Below are positions 26,688-34,720 of a DNA stretch of 40,124 nucleotides, piece after piece (position 1 is the stretch's first letter; each line of letters starts with the position of its first letter). The position numbers and the translations under genes were made by a program. A model generated the notes under the pieces. That model was not told where the DNA came from, did no database searches, and saw only the letters and a list, made by a program, of their open reading frames with translations. Source of the DNA: an uncultured Bacteroidales bacterium (GTDB lineage: Bacteria; Bacteroidota; Bacteroidia; Bacteroidales; Muribaculaceae); contig UQVH01000025.1 of NCBI GenBank assembly GCA_900544535.1, positions 1 to 40,124 on the forward strand, in the 5' to 3' direction.

Positions 26688-27062
26688 TCAGTCTTTGAGT
26701 CTGAGAGGGTTGGGGTGGATTGGGGTGATGATTGGAGGGTTGGCGAGGAGGAGGTTGACGGAGTTGCTGATCTCGTCCCAGGAGGCCTGGAGCTGTCCGA
26801 GGAATTCGAGACCGAGCGGGGTGATGGAGTAGTATTTGCGCGGGGGGCCCTGGAGGGATTCTTCCCAGCGGTAGGAGAGGAGTCCGTCATTTTTGAGGCG
26901 GGTCAGGAGAGGGTAGAGGGTACCTTCCATTACGATGAGGTGCGCTTCCTTGAGGCGTGCGATCATCTCGGAGGCGTAGGCGTCGCCTCGGCGGAGGATG
27001 AGCAGGACGCAGAATTCAAGCATTCCTTTGCGCATCTGGGATTTCAGGTTGTCGATGTTCAT
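26688..27062 (-). CDS. PadR-family transcriptional regulator
   Basis: A 124-residue winged-helix regulator. The N-terminal DNA-binding domain shows the family order: KGMLEFCVLLILRRGDAYASEMI, then EGTLYPLLTRLKNDGLLSYRWE as the recognition and wing region, then PRKYYSITPLG. A short C-terminal helix would dimerise. The ATG at 27062 fits the family N-terminus; an upstream extension to 27170 would run through the promoter and operator. It heads the padR-pspC-tlpA-like operon and probably represses itself through the palindrome just upstream. The ligand is unknown. Confidence 0.9.
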   Translation of the reverse strand: MNIDNLKSQMRKGMLEFCVLLILRRGDAYASEMIARLKEAHLIVMEGTLYPLLTRLKNDGLLSYRWEESLQGPPRKYYSITPLGLEFLGQLQASWDEISNSVNLLLANPPIITPIHPNPLRLKD

Positions 27063-27116
27063 GATTCTTAATGGTTTTCTTCCGGAGAGGCTACCGGTAA
27101 TGCCTCTCGGATGCTG

Positions 27117-27147
27117 CAAAGGTAAGGATTGACAAGGTACTATGCAA
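27117..27147 (-). promoter_or_regulatory. Promoter of the padR operon
   Basis: On the minus strand TACCTTTG (27117-27124) is a perfect -7 box and a TTG (27145-27147) lies 20 bases upstream as the -33 element. The -33 element falls in the centre of the palindrome at 27137-27157. Confidence 0.7.
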
Positions 27148-27157
27148 TACATAGTAC
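27137..27157. promoter_or_regulatory. Palindromic operator, probable PadR site
   Basis: GTACTATG, five bases (CAATA), CATAGTAC: a perfect 8-5-8 inverted repeat of 21 bp covering the -33 element of the padR promoter. Size and symmetry fit a PadR dimer, and the position would block polymerase. Confidence 0.75.
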
Positions 27158-27201
27158 TATGATTTTGCAAAATTTAACAAAAAGGAGGGCGAGGATGGGA
27201 G

Positions 27202-27265
27202 TTTTAGTCTAATTAGTCCAATTGGGCTAATTAGGCTAATTAGTGGGAGGGCTGGGAGGGCTGAG
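27202..27265. repeat. Second composite array of 9-bp repeats, inverted
   Basis: TTTTAGTCT, AATTAGTCC, AATTGGGCT and AATTAGGCT follow in register (27202-27237), then a 10-base unit, then AGGGCTGGG and AGGGCTGAG to 27265. Read on the minus strand this is the same order reversed in orientation relative to 7422-7560: a C-rich block joined to an AATT block. Confidence 0.8.
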
Positions 27266-27290
27266 CTGATCTGAGTCGACTGGGAGGGGG

Positions 27291-27323
27291 TGTAAAGCAG
27301 AAAGGCCGCTTTAAAAAGCGGCC
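27291..27323 (-). terminator. Terminator of dapA
   Basis: GGCCGCTT (27304-27311) and AAGCGGCC (27316-27323) form a perfect stem with a TAAA loop. On the minus strand it is followed by TTTCTGCTTT, about 80 bases past the dapA stop. Confidence 0.65.
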
Positions 27324-27404
27324 GCCGGGGACAAAAATTTTTCTGATTTTACTTTTATGCGCGCGGGTGCGCGGCTGTTGGCTGAAAGCCGGAAAGCGCT
27401 TGGC

Positions 27405-28292
27405 TTAGAGCTTCTCGCGTTCGAGGCCGCGACGGGTTTCGTCGGTGGCGGGGACGAGTGGGAGGCGCAGGATTTCTTTGTAGCGCGGGAAGAGGATGTG
27501 GAGGAGGCTTTTGATGCCCGCAGGGTTGCCGTCTTTGAAAAGGAGGGAGTAGAGGGCGGAGAATTGCTGGTGGAGTTTTGCGGCGCGGTCGGGGGTCTCG
27601 TCGGTCATGCTCGCATGAATCATTTCGGCGAACTGACGCGGGTAGGCGTTTCCGAGGACTGAGATGACGCCGTCGCCGCCGATGCGGATCATGGCGTGGG
27701 CGAGGGAGTCGTCGCCGGAGATGACAAGGAAACCTTCGGGACGGCGGGTGATGACGTTCTGTGCCTGCTCCATGTTGCCGCTCGCTTCTTTTATGCCGAT
27801 GATTTTGCCTGTGTTTTCGCGAGCGAGGCGTATGATGGTGTCGACGTTCATGTTGACGCCTGTGCGGCCGGGAATGTTATAGAGGATTACGGGGATCGGA
27901 GAGGCTTTTGCTATTTCGGTGAAGTGGCGGTACATGCCTTCCTGAGTGGGTTTGTTGTAGTATGGAACTACTGAGAGGATGGCGTCGAATTCGGCAAGGC
28001 GCGGAAGGGTGCGGAGTTCGTTGACGACGTTGCGGGTGGAGTTTCCTCCGATGCCGAGCACCAGGGGGCAACGTCCTGCTACGTAGTCAAGAATGTGGTG
28101 TGTGAGGGTGAGTTTTTCGTCGGGAATGAGCGTAGGGGTTTCGGCGGTGGTGCCGAGAGCTACAATGTAGTCGGCCTTTCCGTCGATGAGGTAGTCGAGG
28201 TGGGCGTCAAGTGTTTGAAAATCAATATCTCCGTTTTCGAGGAATGGCGTGGTGAGTGCTACTCCCATGCCGCGCAAATGCTCAGAGAACAT
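27405..28292 (-). CDS. dapA: 4-hydroxy-tetrahydrodipicolinate synthase
   Basis: Condenses pyruvate with aspartate semialdehyde, the first step of the lysine and diaminopimelate branch. The 295 residues start with the family pattern RGMGVALTTPF. Active-site residues are visible: Thr48 and Thr49 (GTTAETPT), Tyr138 (ILYNIPGRTG) and the Schiff-base lysine Lys168 (GIKEASGN). The length is typical. It is a single-gene unit with its own promoter and terminator on the minus strand. Confidence 0.95.
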   Translation of the reverse strand: MFSEHLRGMGVALTTPFLENGDIDFQTLDAHLDYLIDGKADYIVALGTTAETPTLIPDEKLTLTHHILDYVAGRCPLVLGIGGNSTRNVVNELRTLPRLAEFDAILSVVPYYNKPTQEGMYRHFTEIAKASPIPVILYNIPGRTGVNMNVDTIIRLARENTGKIIGIKEASGNMEQAQNVITRRPEGFLVISGDDSLAHAMIRIGGDGVISVLGNAYPRQFAEMIHASMTDETPDRAAKLHQQFSALYSLLFKDGNPAGIKSLLHILFPRYKEILRLPLVPATDETRRGLEREKL

Positions 28293-28381
28293 AAAAAAGC
28301 AATATGGTGGTTTTTGGCGAAAAGTGTCGCTGATTTAGACGGTTTTGTTGTAAATCAACAGCAATTACACTTATTTTGTTG

Positions 28382-28413
28382 CAAAATTACAAAATATTTG
28401 CAAATTGACCAAA
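28382..28413 (-). promoter_or_regulatory. Promoter of dapA
   Basis: On the minus strand TTTG (28410-28413), 20 bases, then TAATTTTG (28382-28389). Predicted start near 28375, about 85 bases before the ATG. Confidence 0.65.
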
Positions 28414-28447
28414 TAAAGAGGGGAGAGCTGAAAGAGGTGGAGTTGGC

Positions 28448-29266
28448 TTAACGGCGGCTTTTGCGCTTGGTGGTGCGCTTGCGTGAGGCTGTTGTTTTGG
28501 CTTTGCGCTTTTTGGCGGGAGCGTATTTCTGAGATTTGCCGTAGGTGCGTTTGTCGAAAGCGAAGATGTCTTTGTGAGGAACCTGATTTTCAAAGTCGAT
28601 GATGGCGGCAGGGTTGATGGGGATGCCGAGATAGCGGCATTCAAAGTGGAGGTGAGGACCGGTGCTGCGTCCGGTGTTGCCGCCGAGGGCGATCGGGTCG
28701 CCGGCTTTGACGTATTGATTAGGCTTGACAAGGAAGCGGCTGAGATGTCCGTAGACGGTTTCGAGCCCGTTGGGGTGGCGCATTACGACGTAGTAGCCGT
28801 AGCCGCGGCCCTCGTATTTTGTGAGGCGTATCTTGCCGGAAAATGCGGCACGGACTGTGTCACCGACCTGAAGCTTGAGGTCGGTGCCGTAGTGCATACG
28901 TCCGAAGCGCGAGCGGTAGCCGTAGTTGGATGTGATGTAGCCGGGGCATGGGGATACGTATTCGGAAACGTCGATGTTGTGATGGTCGGGGATGGTCACG
29001 GCTGTCCCGTAGGGGTTGACGTGTTCGCTGTTCCAGAATGAGTTGAAGATATCGTTGTCCATCGCGGCCTCGCGGGCTTTGATCTGGTTGAGGAGCATGT
29101 CGTTGTTCTCGATCTTGAAGGGATTGACCGAGGGGCGCTGGTTGGCTATGAGGGAATTGTGCTGACGGGTGTGTGATGCGGGAAGCTTGAGCTGTGCCTG
29201 TGCCGAGAAAGCTGCGGCCGAGACGAGGAGTGAGATGAGGAGGATATTGAGTTTTAGTAATTTCAT
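28448..29266 (-). CDS. M23 peptidoglycan endopeptidase
   Basis: A 272-residue exported protein: signal peptide about 1-25 ending AQAQ, a linker, and a LytM/M23 domain at about 105-225. Zinc ligands are present: His125 and Asp129 (HYGTD), His205 and His207 (GPHLHFE), with His174 (YGHLS) as the usual catalytic histidine. It would cut peptide cross-links in the wall. The last 30 residues are very basic (KKRKAK, RKRTTKRKSRR), which may bind nucleic acid or the acidic surface of the wall. The ATG at 29266 gives a clean signal peptide; 29290 would add charged residues before it. Confidence 0.88.
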   Translation of the reverse strand: MKLLKLNILLISLLVSAAAFSAQAQLKLPASHTRQHNSLIANQRPSVNPFKIENNDMLLNQIKAREAAMDNDIFNSFWNSEHVNPYGTAVTIPDHHNIDVSEYVSPCPGYITSNYGYRSRFGRMHYGTDLKLQVGDTVRAAFSGKIRLTKYEGRGYGYYVVMRHPNGLETVYGHLSRFLVKPNQYVKAGDPIALGGNTGRSTGPHLHFECRYLGIPINPAAIIDFENQVPHKDIFAFDKRTYGKSQKYAPAKKRKAKTTASRKRTTKRKSRR

Positions 29267-29340
29267 TTTGTATTTAGTTTTTTCCGGCAAGAAGTGTGGA
29301 GAGATTGGTTTCAGTGAATGATCGGTCGGTTCCGGGATGT

Positions 29341-29811
29341 TCAGGAGAGTCCGAGCTCGGAAGGGGAATTGATGAAGGGAGTGGCAAGCGGTGTGCGGCG
29401 GAAAATTTCATCCGGAGTGAAGAAGCGATTGATTTCAGTCTTTGCGTCTTCGGGAGATGAGGATGCGTGGATGATGTTTTCCTGATTTGACATCGAGAAG
29501 TCGCCACGGATTGTTCCGGGAAGTGCCTCGCGGCCGTTGGTGGCGCCGGTAAGGGTGCGAACTACGGAGATGGCTTCTATGCCTTCAAGGACCATGACGA
29601 TGACGGGCGATGCTGTCATCGAGCGGAGGATGAGGGGAAAGAAGGGTTTGTCCACGAGGTGGGAGTAGTGCTGGCGCAGGATCTCTTCGGAGAGTTTGAT
29701 CATTTTCATACCCACTATGGCGAGGCCTTTCTGCTCGAAGCGGGAGAGAATCCGCCCGACGAGGGCGCGCTCGATTGAGGATGGCTTGAATATGATGAGA
29801 GTCTGTTCCAT
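29341..29811 (-). CDS. ndk: Nucleoside diphosphate kinase
   Basis: Exchanges phosphate among nucleoside di- and triphosphates. From the ATG at 29811 the protein has 156 residues, normal for the family. It has Lys9 (IIFKPSS), the phosphohistidine His115 in ENIIHAS, and NGREALPGTIRGDF before it. The loop after the active histidine reads ASSSPEDA, where most bacterial enzymes have a GSDS-like sequence, a small variation. An upstream ATG at 29862 would add residues outside the family and lies beside the promoter. Confidence 0.93.
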   Translation of the reverse strand: MEQTLIIFKPSSIERALVGRILSRFEQKGLAIVGMKMIKLSEEILRQHYSHLVDKPFFPLILRSMTASPVIVMVLEGIEAISVVRTLTGATNGREALPGTIRGDFSMSNQENIIHASSSPEDAKTEINRFFTPDEIFRRTPLATPFINSPSELGLS

Positions 29812-29859
29812 TATGATCGGGTAGATTAACAAATGTTTACGATTTTTGTAAGCACTTTC

Positions 29860-29867
29860 CAAATTTA
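29860..29867 (-). promoter_or_regulatory. -7 element for ndk
   Basis: TAAATTTG on the minus strand, about 50 bases upstream of the chosen ATG. No clear -33 TTTG is seen. Confidence 0.45.
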
Positions 29868-30090
29868 GTCATTTTGAGACGATTGAAAAAATTTTGGCGA
29901 GATAAAAAGTGTGAATTAAGGAAAATTAGGTTTAATTGGCTGATGTAGTCGCTTGAATTACAGAGATATTAGACAGTGTGTGAAAATATTATAATTTGTT
30001 GAACCACTGAGATGACGGGTTTTGGCTGTGTGAATTTATGTGAATTATTGTATTTTTAACAGCCTATATTTTAACAATTCGCTGCGGGAG
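29868..30090. other. AT-rich intergenic stretch
   Basis: Between the ndk promoter and the tRNA terminator. AT-rich, with a few short GTGTGAATT-like words but no ordered repeat, reading frame or hairpin that I can support. Confidence 0.5.
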
Positions 30091-30131
30091 CAAAAGAAAA
30101 CGGTCAGATCCGCAGTGGGATTTCTGACCGT
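30091..30131 (-). terminator. Terminator of tRNA-Val
   Basis: ACGGTCAGA (30100-30108) pairs with TCTGACCGT (30123-30131), with inner pairing TCC/GGA. On the minus strand it is followed by TTTCTTTTG. Confidence 0.75.
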
Positions 30132-30141
30132 CAGTCTTAGT

Positions 30142-30215
30142 GGGCGCTGAGGGATTCGAACCCCCGACCCTCTGCTTGTAAGGCAGACGCTCTGAACCAG
30201 CTGAGCTAAGCGCCC
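30142..30215 (-). tRNA. tRNA-Val (anticodon UAC)
   Basis: A 74-base cloverleaf on the minus strand. The acceptor stem GGGCGCT pairs with AGCGCCC, the D arm has the TAGCTCAGCTGG box, the anticodon loop CTTACAA gives anticodon TAC, and the T arm has GGTTCGAATCC. The CCA end is not encoded, as usual in this phylum. It has its own promoter and terminator. Confidence 0.97.
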
Positions 30216-30234
30216 TTTCTCGCTTAAAGCGATG

Positions 30235-30266
30235 CAAAGGTAGGGAGGATTTTTGAACTGACCAAA
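30235..30266 (-). promoter_or_regulatory. Promoter of tRNA-Val
   Basis: On the minus strand TTTG (30263-30266), 20 bases, then TACCTTTG (30235-30242), about 20 bases before the tRNA. A textbook Bacteroidales promoter. Confidence 0.75.
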
Positions 30267-30443
30267 TTTTTTGAGAAGTTTTTTTGATTTTCTTGAAAAA
30301 ACGGGCGGAAACGGGGGAGGACAGGGGCTCGATGAGGCTCGCGGTTTAGACGAAAAATTCCTCCGGGTGCTCCCTGGGTGTGGTTTGGGAGGGGGAGGTG
30401 AGATTTTTTTGCTGAAAGGTTGGGGGGATCAAAGTTTATTGTT

Positions 30444-30451
30444 TAAATTTG
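30444..30451 (+). promoter_or_regulatory. -7 element of the mannosyltransferase/pyrC unit
   Basis: TAAATTTG with a TTG about 21 bases upstream (30420-30422). Predicted start near 30458, giving a 145-base leader that is strongly folded. The stretch 30267-30443 before it has no feature I can support. Confidence 0.5.
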
Positions 30452-30465
30452 CAAAAAATCTTTCA

Positions 30466-30566
30466 GCCGGATGTCGCATAAATCAGGATGCTTCAACAGG
30501 AGTCTCTTATAGCCGGTTTTGCGACATCGGCTCCGACTCCGGATTTTGTGGGCGGCAATGCCCGTC
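30466..30566 (+). ncRNA. Structured leader RNA of unknown class
   Basis: GCCG, a one-base bulge and ATGTCGCA (30466-30478) pair with TGCGACAT and CGGC (30520-30531), enclosing about 41 bases that can form a weaker inner hairpin. A second nested stem follows: CCGGA..GGGC with GCCC..TCCGG (about 30539-30566). The element begins just after the predicted transcription start and ends about 35 bases before the start codon. I cannot match it to a known riboswitch or RNA family. Confidence 0.5.
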
Positions 30567-30602
30567 CGGTTAGTAGATTAAAAATTTTAATGGTCTGACT
30601 TT

Positions 30603-31406
30603 ATGCAGCCGGAACAGAATATGGCTGTCGCTACTGATCCGAAAAAGGTCGGTGAGACGCCTGAAAAAAATATTGCCGACGGTGTGGTTATCATTCCTAC
30701 CTATAATGAAAAGGAGAATGTGGCCGCTATCATCGAGGCGGTCTTCGGGCTGCCCCGTAAGTTTGATGTGCTGATAATCGACGATAATTCGCCGGACGGA
30801 ACCGCAGCCATCGTCAAGAGATTGCAGCAGAAGTATGCCGGAAGACTGCATCTGTTGGAACGCGCGGGCAAACAGGGGCTCGGCACGGCTTATATCGCCG
30901 GGTTCAAGTGGGCTCTGGAGCACGGATATGAGTTTGTGTTCGAGATGGATGCCGATTTCTCGCACAATCCGGCTGATCTGCTGAAACTGTATGACGCATG
31001 TGCGGTTGAAGGTGCCGATCTGGCTATCGGCTCGCGCTATGTCACGGGTGTGAACGTTGTGAACTGGCCGATGGGCAGGGTACTGATGTCGTATTATGCG
31101 TCGCGTTATGTCAGAATCGTGACCGGGATGCCGATCAATGACGCTACGGCCGGATTTGTCTGCTACCGCCGCCGGGTGCTTGAGACGCTGCCGCTCGATG
31201 CGATCCGTTTCAAGGGCTATGCTTTCCAGATCGAGATGAAATTCTTGGCCTATAAGTATGGGTTCAGAATTCAGGAGGTGCCTATCATTTTCGTGAACCG
31301 TGTGCTCGGAACGTCGAAGATGAGCTCCGGCATTTTCAGTGAAGGGTTCTTCGGTGTGTTGCGCCTGAAATGGTCGAGCATGTTTACAAAATATGAACGT
31401 AAATAA
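30603..31406 (+). CDS. Polyprenol-phosphate mannosyltransferase-like GT2
   Basis: A 267-residue enzyme like dolichol-phosphate mannose synthase: it would load a sugar from a nucleotide donor onto a polyprenyl phosphate at the inner membrane. It shows VVIIPTYNEKENV (28-40), IIDDNSPDG (58-66), the DxD motif EMDADFSHNP (Asp116, Asp118), and the later ATAGFVCYRR and FKGYAFQIEM segments. There is no C-terminal membrane domain, so it is the short soluble form. It heads a plus-strand run with pyrC 18 bases after it. In Bacteroidota such enzymes supply sugars for protein O-glycosylation or lipid-linked glycans; which applies here is not shown. Confidence 0.87.
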   Translation: MQPEQNMAVATDPKKVGETPEKNIADGVVIIPTYNEKENVAAIIEAVFGLPRKFDVLIIDDNSPDGTAAIVKRLQQKYAGRLHLLERAGKQGLGTAYIAGFKWALEHGYEFVFEMDADFSHNPADLLKLYDACAVEGADLAIGSRYVTGVNVVNWPMGRVLMSYYASRYVRIVTGMPINDATAGFVCYRRRVLETLPLDAIRFKGYAFQIEMKFLAYKYGFRIQEVPIIFVNRVLGTSKMSSGIFSEGFFGVLRLKWSSMFTKYERK

Positions 31407-31424
31407 GACAAAACCGAGCGCCCG

Positions 31425-32804
31425 ATGAGTACCACCTTATTATATAATGCGGAAATCGTCAATGAAGGACGGCAATCCGGGGGCTATGTGCTCGTGGAGG
31501 ACCGGCGGATAAGCCGCGTCGGCCGTGAACTGTCGGATGCCGAGCTTGAGGCTCTGAAAGCAAAAGCCGACAGGGCGATAGACTGCTATGGCCGTCTGCT
31601 GATGCCTGGCGTGATAGACACGCATGTACATTTCCGTGATCCCGGCCTGACGGAAAAGGGGGATATGGCCACCGAGAGCCGCGCGGCTGTTGCCGGGGGT
31701 GTGACATCGTTTGTCGACATGCCCAACACCAAGCCTGCAACCACCACCCGCGTGGCGCTTGAAGACAAACTCAGGCGTGCGTCCGAGGTGTCGGCCGCCA
31801 ACTACGGATTCTTCATCGGAGCTACCAACGACAATCAGGAAGAACTCCTCGGTGCCGACTACGGCAGGACTGCCGGTATAAAACTGTTTTTAGGATCGTC
31901 GACCGGCAATATGCTTGTCGATGACAACAATACGCTCGAAGAGCTTTTCGGAAGCGCCAAAGCGCTGATCGCGGTCCATGCAGAGGACGAAGCGACCATA
32001 CGCGCGGCCCGCGAAATGCTTGAAGAGGAATGCGGCGGCTCGATTCCGGTCGACCGCCATCCTGACGTAAGACCCCGCGAGGCCTGCGTCAGAGCCACGC
32101 GGAAGGCTATCGAACTTGCCCGCAAGAGTGGGGCGAGGGTTCACATCTGTCACTTATCCACCGCCGACGAGCTCCGGCTTGTCAAGGCCGCCAAGGCCGA
32201 GGGTGTGAAGGTGACGGCGGAGACCTGTCCGCAATACCTGATTTTTGACCGCTTCGATTTTCTGAGGCTGGGGTCCCGGATCAAGTGCAATCCGTCGATC
32301 AAGGAAGCATCAGACCGCATAGCCCTGCTGCGCGAACTCATGCCCGGCGGCTGCATCGATACGATAGCGACCGATCACGCGCCGCATCTTCCGGAACAGA
32401 AGACGGGCGATGCACTGACGGCCGCGTCGGGAATGCCGATGATCCAGTACTCGCTGCGGGCCATGCTCGAACTCTTCGAAACATCGCCTGAGCTTGAAGG
32501 CGCGGGTCCGGAGAGGGTTGTGGAGCTTATGTGCCACAATCCGGCCGATCTGTTAGGAATCGAAGACCGCGGATATATCCGCGAGGGCTATTATGCCGAC
32601 CTCGTGATCGTGAACCCGACCGGAGGTGGCGAGAAGATCACGGACGGAGAAGTGATAAGCCGTTGCGGCTGGACCCCTCTGGCGGGTCTGTCGTTGTCGG
32701 CGCAGGTGGACCTGACAATGGTCAACGGCACGATCGTCTATGAAGCCGGCGGTGTGCCGGCCGCAGGAGCCGCGATGCCGCTGAAATTCGGCGCCGCGGT
32801 CTGA
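31425..32804 (+). CDS. pyrC: Dihydroorotase
   Basis: Cyclises carbamoyl aspartate in pyrimidine synthesis. The 459 residues have the amidohydrolase set: HVHFRDPG (His67, His69), the bridging lysine Lys153 (IKLFLGS), HAED (His185), HICHLS (His243) and the catalytic Asp317 in TDHAPH. This is the longer type I-like form (class with about 430-460 residues). It lies 18 bases behind the mannosyltransferase gene and presumably shares its folded leader, so pyrimidine control through that leader is conceivable. Confidence 0.93.
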   Translation: MSTTLLYNAEIVNEGRQSGGYVLVEDRRISRVGRELSDAELEALKAKADRAIDCYGRLLMPGVIDTHVHFRDPGLTEKGDMATESRAAVAGGVTSFVDMPNTKPATTTRVALEDKLRRASEVSAANYGFFIGATNDNQEELLGADYGRTAGIKLFLGSSTGNMLVDDNNTLEELFGSAKALIAVHAEDEATIRAAREMLEEECGGSIPVDRHPDVRPREACVRATRKAIELARKSGARVHICHLSTADELRLVKAAKAEGVKVTAETCPQYLIFDRFDFLRLGSRIKCNPSIKEASDRIALLRELMPGGCIDTIATDHAPHLPEQKTGDALTAASGMPMIQYSLRAMLELFETSPELEGAGPERVVELMCHNPADLLGIEDRGYIREGYYADLVIVNPTGGGEKITDGEVISRCGWTPLAGLSLSAQVDLTMVNGTIVYEAGGVPAAGAAMPLKFGAAV

Positions 32805-32867
32805 AAGACAGAGAGATGAATAAATCAACCATGATAATCACATTCAATTAACCAAACCAATCTAATT

Positions 32868-34718
32868 ATGTTAGACAAGACCAATGTCAAGACCCTTGAT
32901 AAAGTTGTGGTCCGTTTTTCCGGTGACTCCGGTGACGGTATGCAGCTTGCAGGCAACATTTTTACGAATGTTTCCGCAGGGTTAGGAAACAAAGTGTCAA
33001 CTTTCCCCGACTATCCTGCCGAGGTCCGCGCTCCGCAGGGCTCTCTGAGCGGCGTGTCGGGTTTTCAGGTAAGCGTCGGCGTCGATGTGCACACTCCGGG
33101 CGACCTCTGCGATGTGCTCATCGCCATGAACCCTGCCGCTCTCAAGCAGAACATCAAGTTCCTTAAAGAAGGAGGCGTTGTGATTGTCGACATCGACTCG
33201 TTCAAGGAAGCAGATCTTAAGAAAGCACTCTTCGATACACTCGATCCGTTCAAGGAACTCGATATAAAGGCCCAGGTGGTCGAGGTGCCCGTCACCACAA
33301 TGACCAAAGCCGCTTTAGCCGATTCGGGGCTTGACAACAAGAGCGTCCTGAAATGCCGCAATATATTCGCACTCGGTCTCGTGTGCTGGCTCTTCGACCG
33401 TCCGCTTGAAGGCGCACTGCGTATGCTCAAGGGCAAATTTGCCAAGAAGCCCGCGATCTATGAGGCCAATGCCAAAGTGATCGAGGCCGGATACAACTAC
33501 GGAAACAATATCCACGCCAGCGTCAGCACCTACCGCATAGAGACTGAGGAAGCCGTACCCGGCGTATATACCGACATCAACGGCAACACCGCCACCGCAT
33601 GGGGCTTCATCGCCGCATCCGAAAAGAGCGGACGTCCCCTCTTCCTCGGCAGTTATCCCATCACCCCTGCGACCGATATACTCCAGGAACTTGCAAAACG
33701 CAAGGACTTAGGCGTCAAAGCCCTCCAGATGGAAGACGAAATAGCCGGCGTATGCTCGGCCATCGGAGCTTCGTTTGCCGGACATCTTGCCGTCACTTCG
33801 ACCTCTGGTCCCGGTCTTGCGCTCAAGAGCGAAGGTATCGGCCTGGCTGTGATCGCAGAGCTTCCTTTAGTTGTTGTTGACGTGCAGCGCGGCGGCCCCT
33901 CAACCGGTCTTCCCACCAAAACCGAGCAGACCGACCTCATGCAGGCTCTCTACGGCCGCAACGGTGAGTCGCCCCTCGCAGTAGTGGCCGCATCGACTCC
34001 GACCGACTGCTTCACAATGGCATTCGAAGCCGCACGTATCGCCATGGAGCACATGACTCCGGTGATCCTTCTGACCGATGCTTTCATCGGCAACGGATCG
34101 AGCGCATGGCGTGTGCCGGAAGCTTCGGAACTTCCTGAAATACATCCTCCGCTGCTTGCTCCCGAAGCTGTGGACGCCGCATGGCAGCCCTATACCCGCA
34201 AGGATGAGAACAATGTGCGCTACTGGGCCATCCCCGGCACCGAAGGCGCAGCCCACCGCGTCGGCGGTCTCGAAAAAGACTACAACACCGGTGCAATCTC
34301 GACCGACCCGATCAATCACGAGAAGATGGTCATGGCGCGCCGCGAGAAGATCGCCCGTATAGCCAACGACATCCCCGCGCTCGAAGTGCTCGATCCGAAG
34401 GGCGCCGACACTATCCTCGTAGGTTGGGGCGGTACTTACGGCCATCTGCGCACTGCCGCAGGCGAACTCTGCGCCGAGGGCAAACCCGTGGCATTCGCCC
34501 ACTTCAACTACATCAACCCGCTGCCCGCCAATACTGCCGAAGTGCTCCGCGGCTATAAGCGCGTGATCGTAGCCGAGCTCAACACCGGCATGTTTGCCGA
34601 CTATCTCCAGGCTAAATTCCCGGATGTGCGCATCGAACGCATCAACAAGATCCAGGGCCAGCCTTTCCTTGTAAGCGAAGTTGTCAACGGCGTTAAAAAA
34701 ATTATGGAGGAAAAATAA
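32868..34718 (+). CDS. korA: 2-oxoglutarate:ferredoxin oxidoreductase, fused gamma-alpha subunit
   Basis: Part of the enzyme that oxidatively decarboxylates 2-oxoglutarate to succinyl-CoA with ferredoxin (or the reverse) in anaerobes. The 616 residues are a fusion: the gamma domain at about 1-205 (VRFSGDSGDGMQLAG) and the alpha domain at about 230-616, with YPITPATDILQELA, the QMEDEIAG segment and TSTSGPGLALKSEGIG. It is followed after 2 bases by korB. The fused form and the partner's features fit KorA rather than pyruvate oxidoreductase, although a branched-chain 2-oxoacid substrate cannot be excluded. Confidence 0.92.
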   Translation: MLDKTNVKTLDKVVVRFSGDSGDGMQLAGNIFTNVSAGLGNKVSTFPDYPAEVRAPQGSLSGVSGFQVSVGVDVHTPGDLCDVLIAMNPAALKQNIKFLKEGGVVIVDIDSFKEADLKKALFDTLDPFKELDIKAQVVEVPVTTMTKAALADSGLDNKSVLKCRNIFALGLVCWLFDRPLEGALRMLKGKFAKKPAIYEANAKVIEAGYNYGNNIHASVSTYRIETEEAVPGVYTDINGNTATAWGFIAASEKSGRPLFLGSYPITPATDILQELAKRKDLGVKALQMEDEIAGVCSAIGASFAGHLAVTSTSGPGLALKSEGIGLAVIAELPLVVVDVQRGGPSTGLPTKTEQTDLMQALYGRNGESPLAVVAASTPTDCFTMAFEAARIAMEHMTPVILLTDAFIGNGSSAWRVPEASELPEIHPPLLAPEAVDAAWQPYTRKDENNVRYWAIPGTEGAAHRVGGLEKDYNTGAISTDPINHEKMVMARREKIARIANDIPALEVLDPKGADTILVGWGGTYGHLRTAAGELCAEGKPVAFAHFNYINPLPANTAEVLRGYKRVIVAELNTGMFADYLQAKFPDVRIERINKIQGQPFLVSEVVNGVKKIMEEK

Positions 34719-34720
34719 TC

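Noticed and set aside
25469..26890. Longer pspC product starting at 26890
   Set aside because: The extra 68 residues are low-complexity Ser/Thr/Pro and overlap the padR coding region; the ATG at 26686 matches the family and follows the padR stop.
30466..30566. Assignment of the folded leader to SRP RNA, 6S RNA or a cobalamin, TPP or SAM riboswitch
   Set aside because: The conserved core sequences of those families are not seen; only the secondary structure can be supported.
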